Below, one piece after another: positions 11,829-24,400 of a stretch of 64,000 nucleotides of DNA (positions are counted from its first letter, which is position 1; each line of letters begins with the position of its first letter). The notes beneath the pieces were generated by a model, which did no database searches, was not told the origin of the DNA, and saw only the letters and a program-made list of their open reading frames with translations. The stretch comes from Xestospongia muta (lineage: Eukaryota; Porifera; Demospongiae; Haplosclerida; Petrosiidae): NCBI GenBank assembly GCA_963693285.1, contig OY848923.1, positions 3,606,038 through 3,670,037 on the forward strand, in the 5' to 3' direction. The position numbers were made by a program, and so were the translations under genes.

Positions 11829-12094
11829 CTGTATTAAAACTAAAATTAAAAAAAGGGAATTGTGCAAGTTCATCACCTTATCATCAATTTGACAATTGCT
11901 TATAGATATATGCTATGGAATATAATATATATTTTTAAATTATTAGGATAATTATTAGTTTTTACAGTTTCCCAATCCAAGTATAGGGGTTTTGTACAAG
12001 TCTTCAGTATAACCTACATAAAGCATTTATGTCATAATTCAGTATTGCATACCGTTTTCATACATTCTCATTTGACTTGTATAATGCCAAAACA
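11829..12094. other. Upstream flank of the Ulp1-like relic, nothing clear
   Basis: A further 5' exon of the minus-strand gene might lie here (GATGATAAG before a GTGATG donor near 11875), but no domain is recognisable. Poly-A/T tracts dominate. Confidence 0.3.
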
Positions 12095-12530
12095 ATGTTT
12101 TCCTAATTAGAATGCATAGAGGCACAGTAGTAACTATAAGTCCATATCCCTTACTGAGATGTATTGACAGTGTTTGTTGTAATCATAGTTGCAGTTCACA
12201 TGAATGTTTTCCTAATTGGAATGGATAGAGGCACAGTAGTAACTATAAGTCCATATACCTTACTGAGATGTATTGACAGTGTTTGTTGTAACATAGTTGC
12301 AGTTCACATGAATGTTTTCCTAATTGGAATGGATAGAGGCACAGTAGTAACTATAAGTCCATATACCTTACTGAGATGTATTGACAGTGTTTGTTGTAAC
12401 ATAGTTGCAGTTCACATGAATGTTTTCCTAATTGGAATGGATAGAGGCACAGTAGTAACTATAAGTCCATATACCTTACTGAGATGTATTGACAGTGTTT
12501 GTTGTAATCATAGTTGCAGTTCACATGATT
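12095..12530 (+). repeat. 108-bp tandem repeat, 4 copies
   Basis: Units start at 12095, 12204, 12312 and 12420 with ATGTTTTCCTAATTG and carry AGGCACAGTAGTAACTATAA, then ACTGAGATGTATTGACAGTG. The copies are nearly identical, so the array is young. Because 108 is divisible by three, a repetitive 133-codon frame exists (12164-12565), but it has no recognisable domain and is treated as a by-product of the repeat. Confidence 0.92.
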
Positions 12531-12565
12531 GTCATTATACTCTATCCAGTTATTCTGAATTTTAA

Positions 12566-13437
12566 CCAAACCAATGTCTAAGTAAGTATACATAAATATT
12601 GATAAACATATATTGATTCATACAGTGTCCTGTATGAGTCACTTCACCATGATGAGTCTAGTAAAGGTGGAACAAGTTTACCATCAATTTTCATATTTTA
12701 ATGCTCACAATCATCCCAATAATATGATATGATCTTGAATTGTACTTTTGACTCGGATATGCTTCAATAGTAACTCTCCTAAAGATAACTCGTTTAGGGA
12801 TCAAATGGGGTGAGAAAACTAACTCTGGTATTGTTACAGGTGTTAGCAACTTTGATTTTGATAAGTCATTATGATGTTGTATTGAAATAATTTGATAGTC
12901 GAAACCTATTAACCATATTTACATGTATTTTGAATACAGTTGTCTCCTCCCAGCATAAAAAGAAAAGTAATAAAATTTATTATTGTGGGCCTGTTATGGT
13001 GTGCAGTTAGTTGTATTAATTGTAAACTGTTGATCATACAAATTAACACTCTTTGATATTTCCAACCAATCTTAAGTATTATCTCTAATGTTTCCACCTA
13101 GGTAGTGAAATGAGTTCTGCAGCAATAAATTTGAAGATAAAATTCAATGTTTATTTCATTTATTAAGTTTCTGTTGACATACAAATATATTTGGTTGTAA
13201 AGTTTTTGTTTCATTTATTGTTATAATATTTAACTTAAATTTTTATTTCTATTATAACCAATCTAGCATTAGTATGCATTCTCAGTGCTATACAAAGCAA
13301 TATATATTGTTACTGGTATTGCTCAGGCACCTTTGTCTGGTTTAATTAAATAAAAGTAAAAATATTTAAATATATTTCTTAATCTTCCAAACATTAGGCA
13401 GCCCCACCCAATGATAATATTAAAGCCCACGCAACAG
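12566..13437. other. Intergenic, no gene seen
   Basis: AT-rich spacer between the 108-bp array and the promoter of the ubiquitin-like gene. I see nothing else in it. Confidence 0.5.
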
Positions 13438-13537
13438 CAAACCACAGGAATGTCAAATATTTGTCCTCAGGAATGTGAGGCTCGGGAATGTGTGGCTAAC
13501 TTCAACAGAGTGGACAAACTTAATGATCACTGTCTCC
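13438..13537 (+). promoter_or_regulatory. Promoter/5'UTR of the Ubl gene with GGAATGTG motifs
   Basis: Two copies of GGAATGTGNGGCT lie at about 13470-13497 and a GGAATGT-type half site near 13447. The stretch GGCTAACTTCAAC plus GTGGACAAACT also occurs, rearranged, in the block at 1760-2065. No TATA box is obvious. The ATG at 13538 follows directly. Confidence 0.45.
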
Positions 13538-14785
13538 ATGGCTGATGAATTTGCTGCTTTGCCTACTCCAGATAGTTGTTGGAATATAATAGTTTGTGGT
13601 GATTTTGAAGATCCTGTCGTACTTTTTATCCCCTACAAGTCTACTGTTACTCAACTCAAAGAAGAGGTAGAGAAGAAGACAAACATACCTGTTAGTGAAC
13701 AGACGCTTTACTGTCAAGAAATACCTCTACCAGAAGCCAAACTACTGGTTGAATGCCATGGAATAGATAATGGCGTAGCATTATGTCTTGTAAGAAAGCC
13801 TTTTATAATAAATGTATATCGACCTGATGGTAAAGTGAATGTACGTGTGGAGATTCCTAGGAATGAACTAGATATTTGGACGGTTTCTATATTACGCAAT
13901 TATATTAGTAGCAGAGTAGGTTTTCAAGAAGATTATGACCACATTTACGTTGTTGATGGAACTATGATCAAAATGGATGTATCTGAGCTTAAGTTAAATG
14001 AATGTTCTGCAATTACTGATGGATGTACAATGACAGTTACCTTTTTAAAAAAGGTCAATATAGAGACACCACATCAAGATAATAATAAGTGGGCTGGGGC
14101 AACTAAACTTCCAAGGTCATTCTATGTTCCAGTTTCAAGTTCTCAAGAATTTATAATGAGTAAAGTTAGCTATCAAAGATCAAACTGTGATTGGAAAGGA
14201 GCATGGACAGTTTATATTCAACAAATTGATGGTTCAAAGAGAATCTTGTATTTGAAAGAATCATCTTTAACTCCAGTTTATAAACTTCGTGAATCAGTAA
14301 GTAAGACTTATGCTATACCAAGCTATCAACAGAGATTAACTGTGGGAGATACAGTTCTTGAAGATTGGGATATAGAGGGTAGACCATTCCTTTTAGCCAA
14401 TTACCCTGCTATCCATGATGGAGTGATCCTCTATCTTGTTTGCCTCACTGAAGGAATACATGTCAAAGTATATATATCGAATTATAACGAGCTGACCCCC
14501 TCTCCAATCAACCTATTTTATACTAAAACATCGTCCTGGATATTTTATAATCCTTACATCAATATATTTAATCCAAAGGAGATGATGTTAAGCAGACTGT
14601 TAAAGTTAATTCAAGAAATGTCTTGTGGTTCATCTTATTCATCTGTAGTTTATGAGATCAGTACTGATAACAAGTGTGAATCCAAGCAAGTATCTCTTGA
14701 AGAAGGAGATGTAACCATTGCGTCTATTCCATGGATTATTGATGGATGTACAGTGAGTGTCAACCCCCCTCGTTTGTATCTGTAG
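13538..14785 (+). CDS. Multi-ubiquitin-like-domain protein
   Basis: An intact single-exon frame of 415 aa starts at MADEFAALP; the frame is open upstream to 13475, but that part overlaps the promoter motifs. Four segments have beta-grasp spacing. The first (about residues 15-87) has W-x-I-x-V, KSTVTQLKEEVEKKTNIP, QTLYC and a final GVALCLV. The second is about 89-174, the third about 225-303 with VYKLRESVSKTYAIPSYQQRL, and the fourth, most divergent, about 306-413. The repeated closing pattern DGCT/DGV followed by a beta strand is characteristic of ubiquitin-like repeats. No C-terminal GG is present, so it is probably a scaffold or decoy rather than a conjugated modifier. Linker 175-224 is polar. 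The 3' tail is duplicated at 1-690, implying a paralogue to the left. The exact function is unknown. Confidence 0.8.
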   Translation: MADEFAALPTPDSCWNIIVCGDFEDPVVLFIPYKSTVTQLKEEVEKKTNIPVSEQTLYCQEIPLPEAKLLVECHGIDNGVALCLVRKPFIINVYRPDGKVNVRVEIPRNELDIWTVSILRNYISSRVGFQEDYDHIYVVDGTMIKMDVSELKLNECSAITDGCTMTVTFLKKVNIETPHQDNNKWAGATKLPRSFYVPVSSSQEFIMSKVSYQRSNCDWKGAWTVYIQQIDGSKRILYLKESSLTPVYKLRESVSKTYAIPSYQQRLTVGDTVLEDWDIEGRPFLLANYPAIHDGVILYLVCLTEGIHVKVYISNYNELTPSPINLFYTKTSSWIFYNPYINIFNPKEMMLSRLLKLIQEMSCGSSYSSVVYEISTDNKCESKQVSLEEGDVTIASIPWIIDGCTVSVNPPRLYL

Positions 14786-15028
14786 CAGCAAACACCAATA
14801 ATCACAGAGACTTAATTTCCTTTTTGTTCTCACTTAATATATCATATTGGACAATTGACTCCTAAAACTCTAATTTGTTTTCTTACTTTGCATATAATTT
14901 GCCTGTCCTTAAATTGGTACTGTTCATTGTCACTTTGTGGCTAGTTCATGTACGTAATGACCATCTTATTAAAAAAATAATAACATGTCTTTTGAAGACA
15001 GAACAGTTAAATTGTCATTTCTATCATA

Positions 15029-15735
15029 CAATATTTAAACACTGGTGAATATCAAGCTGAGCAGCTGTGTACAGTAACATTAATCTCAATCATGCTATCA
15101 TCATTGTATGACAGTGAGAGTTCCTTATATGTCTAAAATCATCAGCAATATGTCAAAAGAGCACATTGTAACACATGCACTAGCTGGACACAGAGAACCA
15201 AAATAAGAATTTATGCATTGATCAATACTGTGAACAATTTATTTTTTCATTTGCAATCCAACTCTACTATATGATACATTGTATCAAACCTACTTCAATG
15301 TTTAGTTGTGTCAATAGATACAAAGTGAGAATCCATATTATTTGATGACTAAGTTAATTATGACAGCATTTCCTGATTATATAGGTTATTAATATTTGTC
15401 ATGTCTTTTGTATAATAGTAGAGTAAGAAACTATTTATCATGTTTTGTATGTATTAATAATAGTGTATTAAGAATAACAACAATTATTATATTGAAGTGT
15501 TACAATGCTTTTTTGTGTTATTACTAGATAATGAAAGTTTACTTTTCTATTATAACAAACATATAATGTTTATGTACATCTAATAACAGACAGTGGATAT
15601 ATATATATATATGATTGGTAGTTGATGTATGTACAAACAATGTGATTAATAACTTTATCATTTGGTATAGAAATGTAGTTGTATAAAGTTATATTCACTA
15701 GTAACTACAGTGTTTTTAATACTTTTAAATAAAAA
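15029..15735 (+). repeat. 3'UTR of the Ubl gene, duplicate of 1-690
   Basis: This matches the start of the window over its whole length, with small indels. It ends just after AATAAA at 15728-15733, the likely polyadenylation signal for the gene ending at 14785. After this point the two copies diverge abruptly, which marks the duplication boundary. Confidence 0.85.
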
Positions 15736-16095
15736 GAATATGGATTGCTAGAATGTGAAGTCCTATATTTAAAACCTTTTGTCAAATTGTAGTAAGATCG
15801 TTTAATTTGTTAGATGGAAAGTTAAGCTTCGATTAGTCCATTAATCCCTTATTAAAAGTTGGACAACATAGACTCAGGTTGTAGAACTAGACGAAAATTT
15901 TTATCAACTCCTTTATATAGTGGAAGAAATTAAACAAGATGTTGTAAATGTATCTACATTTTCCAGAGAGTAGTCAATATTCAATCAGTAACTTAGTCTC
16001 TAAAGGTACTTTGCACTCTAAGAATAGGAAGGCTATTGTTTAAATAAACATAGATGTTATAGTTTGTTTGTTCATAAATCTGTACTCTAGTCTAT
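15736..16095. other. Intergenic, no gene seen
   Basis: AT-rich spacer between the end of the duplicated 3'UTR and the piggyBac-like element. No motif recognised. Confidence 0.45.
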
Positions 16096-18440
16096 TTAAC
16101 TCTTTAAGGACTAAATTATTGATGTAGGCGTGCCCGTGCGGGACGAAATTAATTTTTGCCTGAAGGGATGTCAATGTAAATTGAAAAACGCTTGCTGTTC
16201 TTTGTCGTTTACTCCTTCTGTGGTGTAACTAGAAGACGCAATTCACTTTATTCACTCTCTATAAACCCTTGTAAGTGTTCTAAGTTCTATATTTTTGCTT
16301 CGCTGTGGATTTCTTTGCCATGTGACTTCAGTTTCGTAAGTTCTGTGTTAGTTACTAGTTTTGTTGTTTTTTTTCAGTCATTTAATCTGAAGAGTACTTA
16401 ATGTTCGTTGTAAGTTAGTTAATAATCTACATTTATGTTAAGTGTTGACTGGTTATAGAGTAATTAGAAAGTTTGTAGAACTTTTTAAAAACTACCTCCT
16501 GTCAAATTTTGGTGAAACTCCTCCCACATTTAACTTATTGTAAGGTAAGCACTTTTCTTTTTACTTTTAGCATTTCATAAAACAGTTCCTGACCAGGAGT
16601 TGTTTGTTGAACATATAACTTTGATTAGATATATAAGTAAAATTATATTTAATGTTTTGTTCTATACTAGCTAAAGTTTGTGACTCTAACAAGGACTGTT
16701 AGTTGAGTTTCTAGAAGTAAGTAAAACTATTAATTGTAGATACATGGTGTCTATTGTTCATTCTTTTCAGTTTCTTGGACAACATACTTCTTATGGTAGT
16801 TAAAGAAGCAGTCGTCATCTTTTCCATTGTGACAAAGGTACATATCACAATCATAACATTTCCATGTTGTTTTCTTTTTCATTCCCTCAATGATACAATG
16901 CTGACAACGATGTTGTTTTCCGTCTCCATACTTAGGGTAATGTGAGCTACAAAACTTCTTTGTGACAACTTTAGCTTTCCTACCTTTCCTTTTTCGACTA
17001 CAATAGCCATCAAGTAGCTCCTCGGCTAATTTCAGTCTAAAATCTTTAACTGTCTTGAATTGACCATTTATTCTTCCTAAAATGAATGCATTTGTGACAG
17101 CTACATCGAAAATGAACCAGAAAAGGTATTTGTAGTTTTTTGTTGTCTTTAGTCTAACGTGATAGTACTGTCGGAGTTGATCATTGATATCAACTCCTCC
17201 CATGTACTGATTGTAAAGACATATTGACTCAGGACAGGGGTATTGTTTTTTATCTCCATTTTTTTGTTTTCTGTGTACAAATCGCAAAGGAACTGACTGA
17301 GAATTTGTTGCAACTACAGTCACAGGTTTTGTGTCTTGCCAAACACAAGCAGTCAGGTTCGTGTATTGTTGACTTTGCAACACCATACTTTCTCCTCTTT
17401 CAGAGAACCCACATTTGACATATGGTTTTAATTCGTCGGGGAATCCTTTACGATGTATCCTTATTGTACCACATCCATATAGACCTTTTTCATACAAGTG
17501 TACAAGTAATAAAGGGCTACTAAAGAAATTATCAAAGTAAATATGATAATGTTGTTTAGAAATTTTTTTTGTAAGATCTTTCACAACTCTTGAGCCCAAG
17601 CCTTTTTCGCTATCTCCAGTTTTCCCGACATAAACTTGAAATTCGGAGACATAACCATTATGGCTGTCTGCACGCATCCATACCTTCATACCACGTTTTA
17701 CAGGTTTATTTGGCATAAACTGTTTGAAAGAGCTCCGCCCCTTATATGGAATCATAGCTTCATCTATTGTGCACTCACAATGGGGATTATAGACTGCAAG
17801 AAATCGCTCTTCTATTAGATTTAATACATGCCTCACTTTTCCGATCTTATCATAATTTTGAGAACCTGGCAGTGGTAATGAGCTGTTATTGATAAAATGG
17901 AGTTGCCTGTGTATATTAAGAAATTTATCGCGGCTTATTCGACGGTTGATGACGGTACAGTTGAAGATGGTATGGTTTTTCCAATAGTCTTTCAACGAAG
18001 GCAAACGAACAATTCCCATGACTAGCATACAGCCAAAGTAAGCAAGCATGTCATTAGGTGTAATATCAGTCCACTCATGTGGATTTTTGAGTGATGAAGT
18101 AGCATACCTATTTGTTTCTTCTACGATGTAATTGATGATAGTTGAGGTGAAGAAAAGTTGAAAAAGTTGAATTGCTGTAGTTGGTAAACTTATTGATGGT
18201 CCAATGGGATTGGTAAATGGCTTAACTGTGACTGGATGTAGTTCATCAGACCAATTATACTCAATACTATTGGATTACAATAAAGTATGTACAGTAGTTA
18301 TTGTATATACTTACTTGTTTATTACGTCATTAATGATTGGGGTTCTCAATCCAGGCTTTTTCCTAAAGAATTATGGTAACCAACGACGCAACAATGATTT
18401 ACTATAGTCAAGACAAGGAAATAAAATAAAATGAGATGTT
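16096..18440 (-). mobile_element. piggyBac-type DNA transposon (limits approximate)
   Basis: A piggyBac transposase gene fills 16751 to about 18362 on the minus strand. A candidate end is the TTAA at 16096-16099 followed by CTCTTTAAGGACTAAATT, resembling the C-rich start plus TTAAGGAC seen at many piggyBac termini. No matching inverted copy was found on the other side. TTAA sites near 18437-18444 are possible right ends, but this is a guess. The 16100-16750 stretch is the 3' non-coding part of the element and holds no other gene. Confidence 0.6.
16751..18362 (-). CDS. piggyBac transposase (PGBD-like)
   Basis: The main exon 18266-16751 is open for 504 codons. It includes upstream coding beyond the first internal Met: PFTNPIGPSISLP, then IINYIVEETNRYA and PHEWTDIT, the usual lead-in to the catalytic domain. 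Family landmarks are LPSLKDYW, ECTIDEAMIPYKGR (first acidic site), YHIYFDNFFSS (second), YNQYMGGVDINDQLRQYY (third), and a C-terminal cysteine-rich zinc-binding tail (RCQHC, WKCYDCDMYLC). A phase-consistent intron joins 18266 to an exon ending at 18315 (GLRTPIINDVIN). The true start codon was not located. No internal stop or frameshift is seen in the main exon, so this copy may be young or even domesticated. Confidence 0.88.
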
Positions 18441-18444
18441 AATT

Positions 18445-19790
18445 AATTGTTTATCTATAAGTCCATTTAACAACTATCCATCCATTTACTAGTTCTCTCG
18501 TTCAAGTCACTAGTTATTAACTCAATCTATTATCTATCCTTTTTATTATCTGACATCTATCTCCATTTGACAAAGATGTATCAATCTATTCATCTATTTA
18601 TCCATCAATTAAACTATTAGTCTATTCAACTGTCTATTTATATAGATGAGTTGCCTATTGGGGTGTGGTCACAATAATTGTGTTGGTCATGTGATTAGTT
18701 AATACCCAAAACATTCCACATGTATTCATATAGGATAAAAGCTGCTGTAAAATGTACAATAATGAACAGTTCCTATGTGACTTCATTAGATTATGAGGTA
18801 AGAAAACAATATCTCAACAAGCTGACAATACATTCTAAGTAACTACCATATCCTTATAGTTTAAATGATTACAGATCATTTCAATGACATCACAATGTCA
18901 CCAAACTTAGTGTTAGAGACAACTAAACTTATTTAATAGAAATTGATGGATCTTATATAAAGGAGACATTAAAAGCTTATAAATCACTGGAAGTTATCAA
19001 TTACTTTCACAATGACTGTGTATGGACAGATCTCTTGGGAAACAATGAAGTTAAATCTCTTTGTTTACTATAACAATTTTTATACCAAACAACATAACAA
19101 CTAGAAAATAGTTGTTATAACATACAAGCTAGCTCCTGATTTTCTGCCCTATACGAATGGCAAATGTTATTACTCACATGAGATGATGTAATGCTCTGTG
19201 ACATCATGGCTATTAGACAACCTGTCCATATCCATTTGTCTGTCCATCCATTTAACAATTCATTTGCCCATTTATCTGTTCACCTATTTCTCCATCCATC
19301 CATTTTTCAAACCTGATCAGTTGAAATCATCCATAATTACACATGACATAAGATAAATCCAGTCATATCATTTTTTCTTGTATCTTTACTCTAAGGTCAT
19401 CTTAACACCAGACTCAGGTAGGTAAATAAATGTTTAATGAAGTAATACAACCAGTAACACACATACATGTACTAACATATTAACCTTTAATACATGGTAA
19501 CTAAGATATTTATAGTAAATACACAAATGATACGTAGGTCACTTACAGTGATGTCTTTAGAAGACAACAACTGTTGGTTCTAATTACTCTATCCCTCTTT
19601 ACTTACCCTCCATTATCAAAGATCATATACTAGTCCAAATAGATGGTCTAAAATTCCTATCATATTGAATACATCACAAATAAGAGTACGTACATTCAGA
19701 TGTCCTAAAGCTGTAATAATGTTCTGATAAGTTCTTTACTAGTATAGACCTGTCACTATAGAAAATGTCCTCAAGGATAGTACAATAAAT
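18445..19790. other. Intergenic, low-complexity patches
   Basis: Irregular repeats of CCATCCATTT/CTATTTATCC type occur near 18470-18640 and 19235-19310. No coding frame or RNA gene recognised. Confidence 0.45.
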
Positions 19791-19866
19791 AAAATGTAAC
19801 GAGACTAAAAATTAAAAAAAGTAAAAGATAGTCTGATTGAGTTCTTAACAATAAACAATATGATCT

Positions 19867-20038
19867 GACATACCCATGCCTCACTACAGTCAGCTTCTTT
19901 GCTGGAGGCAGAGGGTGACTTGTCCTTAGACTTTGCCAACACTGATGATAAGGTCCCCAACTGCAAAGTCATGTTCTGGAACATCTGCCGTATCTCTGAC
20001 TGAAGGCTATTTATTGAAGAATTTTCCTCATTGCTCAT
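19867..20038 (-). CDS. Possible 5' coding exon, unknown protein
   Basis: A minus-strand frame starts at the ATG at 20038 (MSNEENSSINSLQSEI) and runs through a polar, heptad-like stretch and a Ser/Lys-rich stretch to CSEAW, where a GTATGT donor follows near 19868. Composition looks coding, with a short coiled-coil-like N-terminus and a disordered linker. A plausible acceptor TTTTATTTTAG lies just upstream, near 20082-20092 on the plus strand, for a 5'UTR exon. No downstream exon was found, so this may be an orphan exon or the start of a minus-strand gene disrupted by later changes. Confidence 0.3.
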
Positions 20039-20092
20039 TTGAAATTCCGAAGTAAGTACTTGACACTGTCAAACTGCAACTAAAATAAAAGC

Positions 20093-20713
20093 CGAATTTG
20101 GAGGTAAAGTGTTTGCTTAATATAGCAAGTTCTAGCCAGGCTATTATATCTTTATAAAACGTGTTTTGGATGTTTGCTGGGTCATTGTTCTGATGTTTGT
20201 ATTGTGAATTTCACACTTATATGTTGTTTTTTTTTAATTTTTATAAATTATTTTTTAAGAGCTGATAAGTAGCTGTTGTTAAATAAATCCCATTGCAAAG
20301 TTGAGACGTGAGACCTCATTCTCCAAAGTATAATCTACATTCAGTCATATAAAAACTCAAATAAAGAGCAGACACATTTAAAAAAAGATCCATGCAAGGT
20401 ATCTAGAACTCAAAACTCAAAGAGCAGACAAACTGGTGTCTAGAACAGTGTCAAAGTGAAGATCAAAAATCAAGTCAAAAGAAATTATACTACAAAATGC
20501 TAAACGTTACTATTATTCAGGGCAGACTTAGAGATCAATGTCACACTTAACAATAAATCTAAATTTTCACAACATGACGTAGACCCTACACATCTATGTA
20601 TTCCTAGATCAGATTACCCGCCAATCTGCTGTTCAATCATTCAACTAGTGGCTGATATAATATTACAGTTGATTTCTTCACTAACCTGTATGTATATCAC
20701 ATAAAGACAATAT
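20093..20713. other. Intergenic, no gene seen
   Basis: No coding frame or repeat is recognised here apart from scattered A/T-rich stretches. Confidence 0.4.
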
Positions 20714-20843
20714 AAATTGTGTATAAATATGTGATATGTCCACACATTGTTTACAATATCCTTTTTAATAATGTATTGAAATTGTGTATAAATATGTGAT
20801 ATGTCCATACATTGTTTACAATATCCTTTTTAATAATGTATTG
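20714..20843. repeat. 65-bp tandem duplication
   Basis: The unit AAATTGTGTATAAATATGTG through TAATAATGTATTG occurs twice in direct succession, at 20714 and 20779, differing at one position (CACACATTG versus CATACATTG). Confidence 0.93.
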
Positions 20844-21468
20844 TTCAGTTATCTATTACTTAGTGTTATGTATTAGTTAGTTATGATATTTATGATCCAT
20901 TCCTTTATTAGTTCATCTTTATATCCATCCATTTAGTCATCTAATAGTTTGATATTGTTTAGTTGCTTTTTGTTTACAAACTTTTGACACTTCTACAATT
21001 GTTCTATATACTTTAAACTTTAAATGAAAGTATACGAAGTGGTAATAGACTAAATGGTACAAAGTGATTGTATAATATATAAGAGGATATTGATAATCAA
21101 ACTTTCATGAACACTATAAATCCACTAGTTGATACTTCCATCATTTATCTAATTTCCTTTTGATCATTATGTGTTGATCAGTTGTATAATATATATCCTT
21201 CTTAACACAATGTTACAAGTTATATTGTGTGATCAGTCAATGAATGAGGAAAGGAGAGTATAAACTGAAACTCATTATTACAAAATAGACAATAGGATTA
21301 TAAGTCAGTATCGTATAAGACTGACCAAAATAAGTAAACAGTCAGCTGTAACCACACACATATGCACCTCAATTTGAGAATTATGTGCAATAATCAACTC
21401 CACCCAGTCATAATTAGGGTGTCGTCCTACAAAGATTTGAGACTCTTTCACTGACCTTTCAAAGCTAA
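20844..21468. other. 5' flank of the kelch-kinase gene
   Basis: AT-rich, with no recognised promoter element and no other gene. The last 100 bases before the ATG at 21469 are somewhat more GC-rich (CTCCACCCAGTCATAATTAG). Confidence 0.35.
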
Positions 21469-24400
21469 ATGACTACTTCAGGTAATGTTACTGGTGTCAT
21501 GTCAGTATAGACTTTGTACATTTATTGTAGTAGATGTGATCATATACTGTAGATATATTACATTATGTACTGTAACCTGATCTCAAGATATGGTACATAT
21601 CATTCTTTACAGGACAATACAAACTTGGTAGAAGGGTTAATCATAGCACTCAAGTCATTGGAGATAACCTGTACCTGTGGGGTGGGGGTCAACATAAACT
21701 ACCTAAAGTACATAATAGTGATGAGAAAAGAAGACTTACATCACAAGTAGAAATCTTCAATATTACCTCTGGAAAGTGGGACAGTATACCTACCAGTGGT
21801 GACCCACCACTTGGAGTAGCTGGTTATGTGTGTACAACATTTAAGGACAAAATATATTATTTTGGAGGTTGGTGTTACCATGGTGACTGCTACCACAATG
21901 CCATCTTTCAACTTGATACTTCTACCTACACCTGGATGCAACTACAACCTACAAATGACAGGATAGCAGTGATGAAGAGAGCCAATGGTGGTATAATGTC
22001 AACTGAGGATAATGGACAAGATCGTCTACTAATTATTGGAGGTGTTGGACCCCCACCATCTACACAAGTACCACAAGCTCAATATTATCATTTATCCAGT
22101 GATAGAGTGTCTACCAATGAACATAATATGTTTGATATATTAACTGGTAAGAACATTAATATATCATATTATATTATCAGATATCACTTATTTCACCAAG
22201 TGTGTATAAACTAAAAAAACTAAATTATTTATACATTTAGTCCAATGCAGTATTGGGGTATTCTATTATTATATGACACTACATCAATTGATATTACTTA
22301 CCTCAAGACATACTATATCTTGTGTATATGTAAAAGTCTAGCCTTTCCTTTTGTTTTAAACTAATAAATGACACAGCTAAGCTGGAAAACATCAGAGTTA
22401 ACAAATAATATAATTAGTAACTATAACTATACTACTAGTTACTGTCATATTGTAGTCTATTTAAAGTGAACTAAATGAAATAATAAAACTTAAAATAAGT
22501 CTACTATTGATATTGTTAAGTAAAACATGTAAAATTAAACATGTTTTATCATGAGATGATAGAATCTAATTAATTATTCATTATTATTGATCTATACAAC
22601 AGTTCACTTTGTCTCCTGTCACTTATACTTCTTATGTAATGATTCCAGTAGAACATTGACAATGATACTTTATTAATGATCAGTTGAGGTTGATATTAAT
22701 ATTATAGTTGTATCATTTACTCTTTTTAGGTCAATGGATTATACCTGAGATTATTGGACAGTGTATGTTACCTAATGAGAGTTTTGTTATGGAAGCAGTA
22801 AACAATACAAGAGCAATCATCTTTGGTGGTTTTGTTAATGGCAGAGCATCCAATACTCTTTATATACTGGATATCATCAACTGTACAGTGGTATGTTATA
22901 TTATCATTCATACACTGACTGATAGCATGTTATATAATGAGTGTTAGTTGAGTTCATTTGTCTATCTAGCACTGGCAGACTATAGCTAAACCTGACCCAG
23001 TATTACAATGGCCAGAGGAAAGAGGAGGTCATGCTGCCAGTATTATCACTGAATCAATATCACCTGCATTAATGGTGATAGGTGGAAAGAGATCGAAAAA
23101 AATAATAAATGATTGCTGGATACTGGATATTAATGAAAAGTCATGGACAAAGGTATATCATTGATATTATACCATATTACCTCTAATTTATTATACATTG
23201 ATAGTTACTAAGTTAGTACATGTAACTGTCCATATATTTAGAAGTTTAATAAATCATATCCATTTACTACTAATATACTAGAATATATTGTTATCTCTAT
23301 TGTATGGACTTACTGTCTTTTAATTTATAGACCATAAAATAATTGCATTTTCTATCTGGATAATTAGAGTATATCCGGTATTACTGTAACCATCTCTATT
23401 AAGTAGAAGTGTTATATTTCATATAGTGCGTTAACTATATCAGTGAATACAAACATTACATACTGTACCACCTGATATGTGTTATAATAGTAATACATAT
23501 AAAAATAATGTATAGAGAATGTAATAAGATTATTATATAATTATAGAATTATGTGTGACCATAAATTCGAAAATAGCACCTAACACGCAAACAAATTTTG
23601 AATAAACACTTGTGTATAAATGGTTGCTATGTGGCCATGTTGAACAGGAAGTTATTAAAATTCAGTACCTGACAAACTCAATGATTGATCTTTATGATTA
23701 ATAAATAACATTGACTTCCTGCTTAAGATGGAGTGTAGCAACTGTTTTTACACAAGCATTTGTTCAAAATTCACTTGTACATTACGTACCATTTTCATAA
23801 TTATGGTCATATCTCATATAAAATTACTTTATTACATTAATCTTGTGACAATTTATATCTCTTTATAACAACATTAATAGTTACCAATTAATTGTCAATT
23901 TTAATAATATAATACCAATTATTGTAATATATCTCTCCAGTCTGTATACACATATAAATGATATAATGATATTTATGTCTCTACATACTACAGATTAGTC
24001 TACCTGACTCTGTCACTGAGAGACTTTCCCACCCTCTATCAACATTTGTCATAGGACCACATTGTGTGTGGTTAATAGTTAATGGAGGTAAAGTAAAGAC
24101 CAGTGAGAGAGATGTCAATGACCCCAATATAACAATGTTAATAGAACTAAGTAAGTATTACATATACAATGTGGGTTGCATTTGATATGTTATAAACAAC
24201 ATGTATACTTTCATCTGTATGGACTGCTAAGAGGTGGGGTTGAGGGTGTGGCTTTCTATTGCATGATATACCATGACAACATCCTAGTGGTTATAACTCT
24301 TTTAAAATGCTAGTGGATGTGATGAATACAGCTTTAATTTTTATTTCATAGCAATTATAATAGCTGAATATAATTATAAACATACATTATTAGATGTTCA

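Noticed and set aside
12164..12565. 133-codon repetitive frame
   Set aside because: It is entirely made of the 108-bp tandem repeat, has no domain, and its start and stop fall at the array edges.
13475..13537. Longer N-terminus for the Ubl protein (start at 13475)
   Set aside because: Those 21 codons overlap the GGAATGTG promoter motifs; the MADEF start at 13538 gives a natural N-terminus just before the first domain.
16192..16401. Small plus-strand frame beside the piggyBac gene
   Set aside because: Low-information Phe/Ser/Val-rich peptide in the element's non-coding part, with no splice partner.
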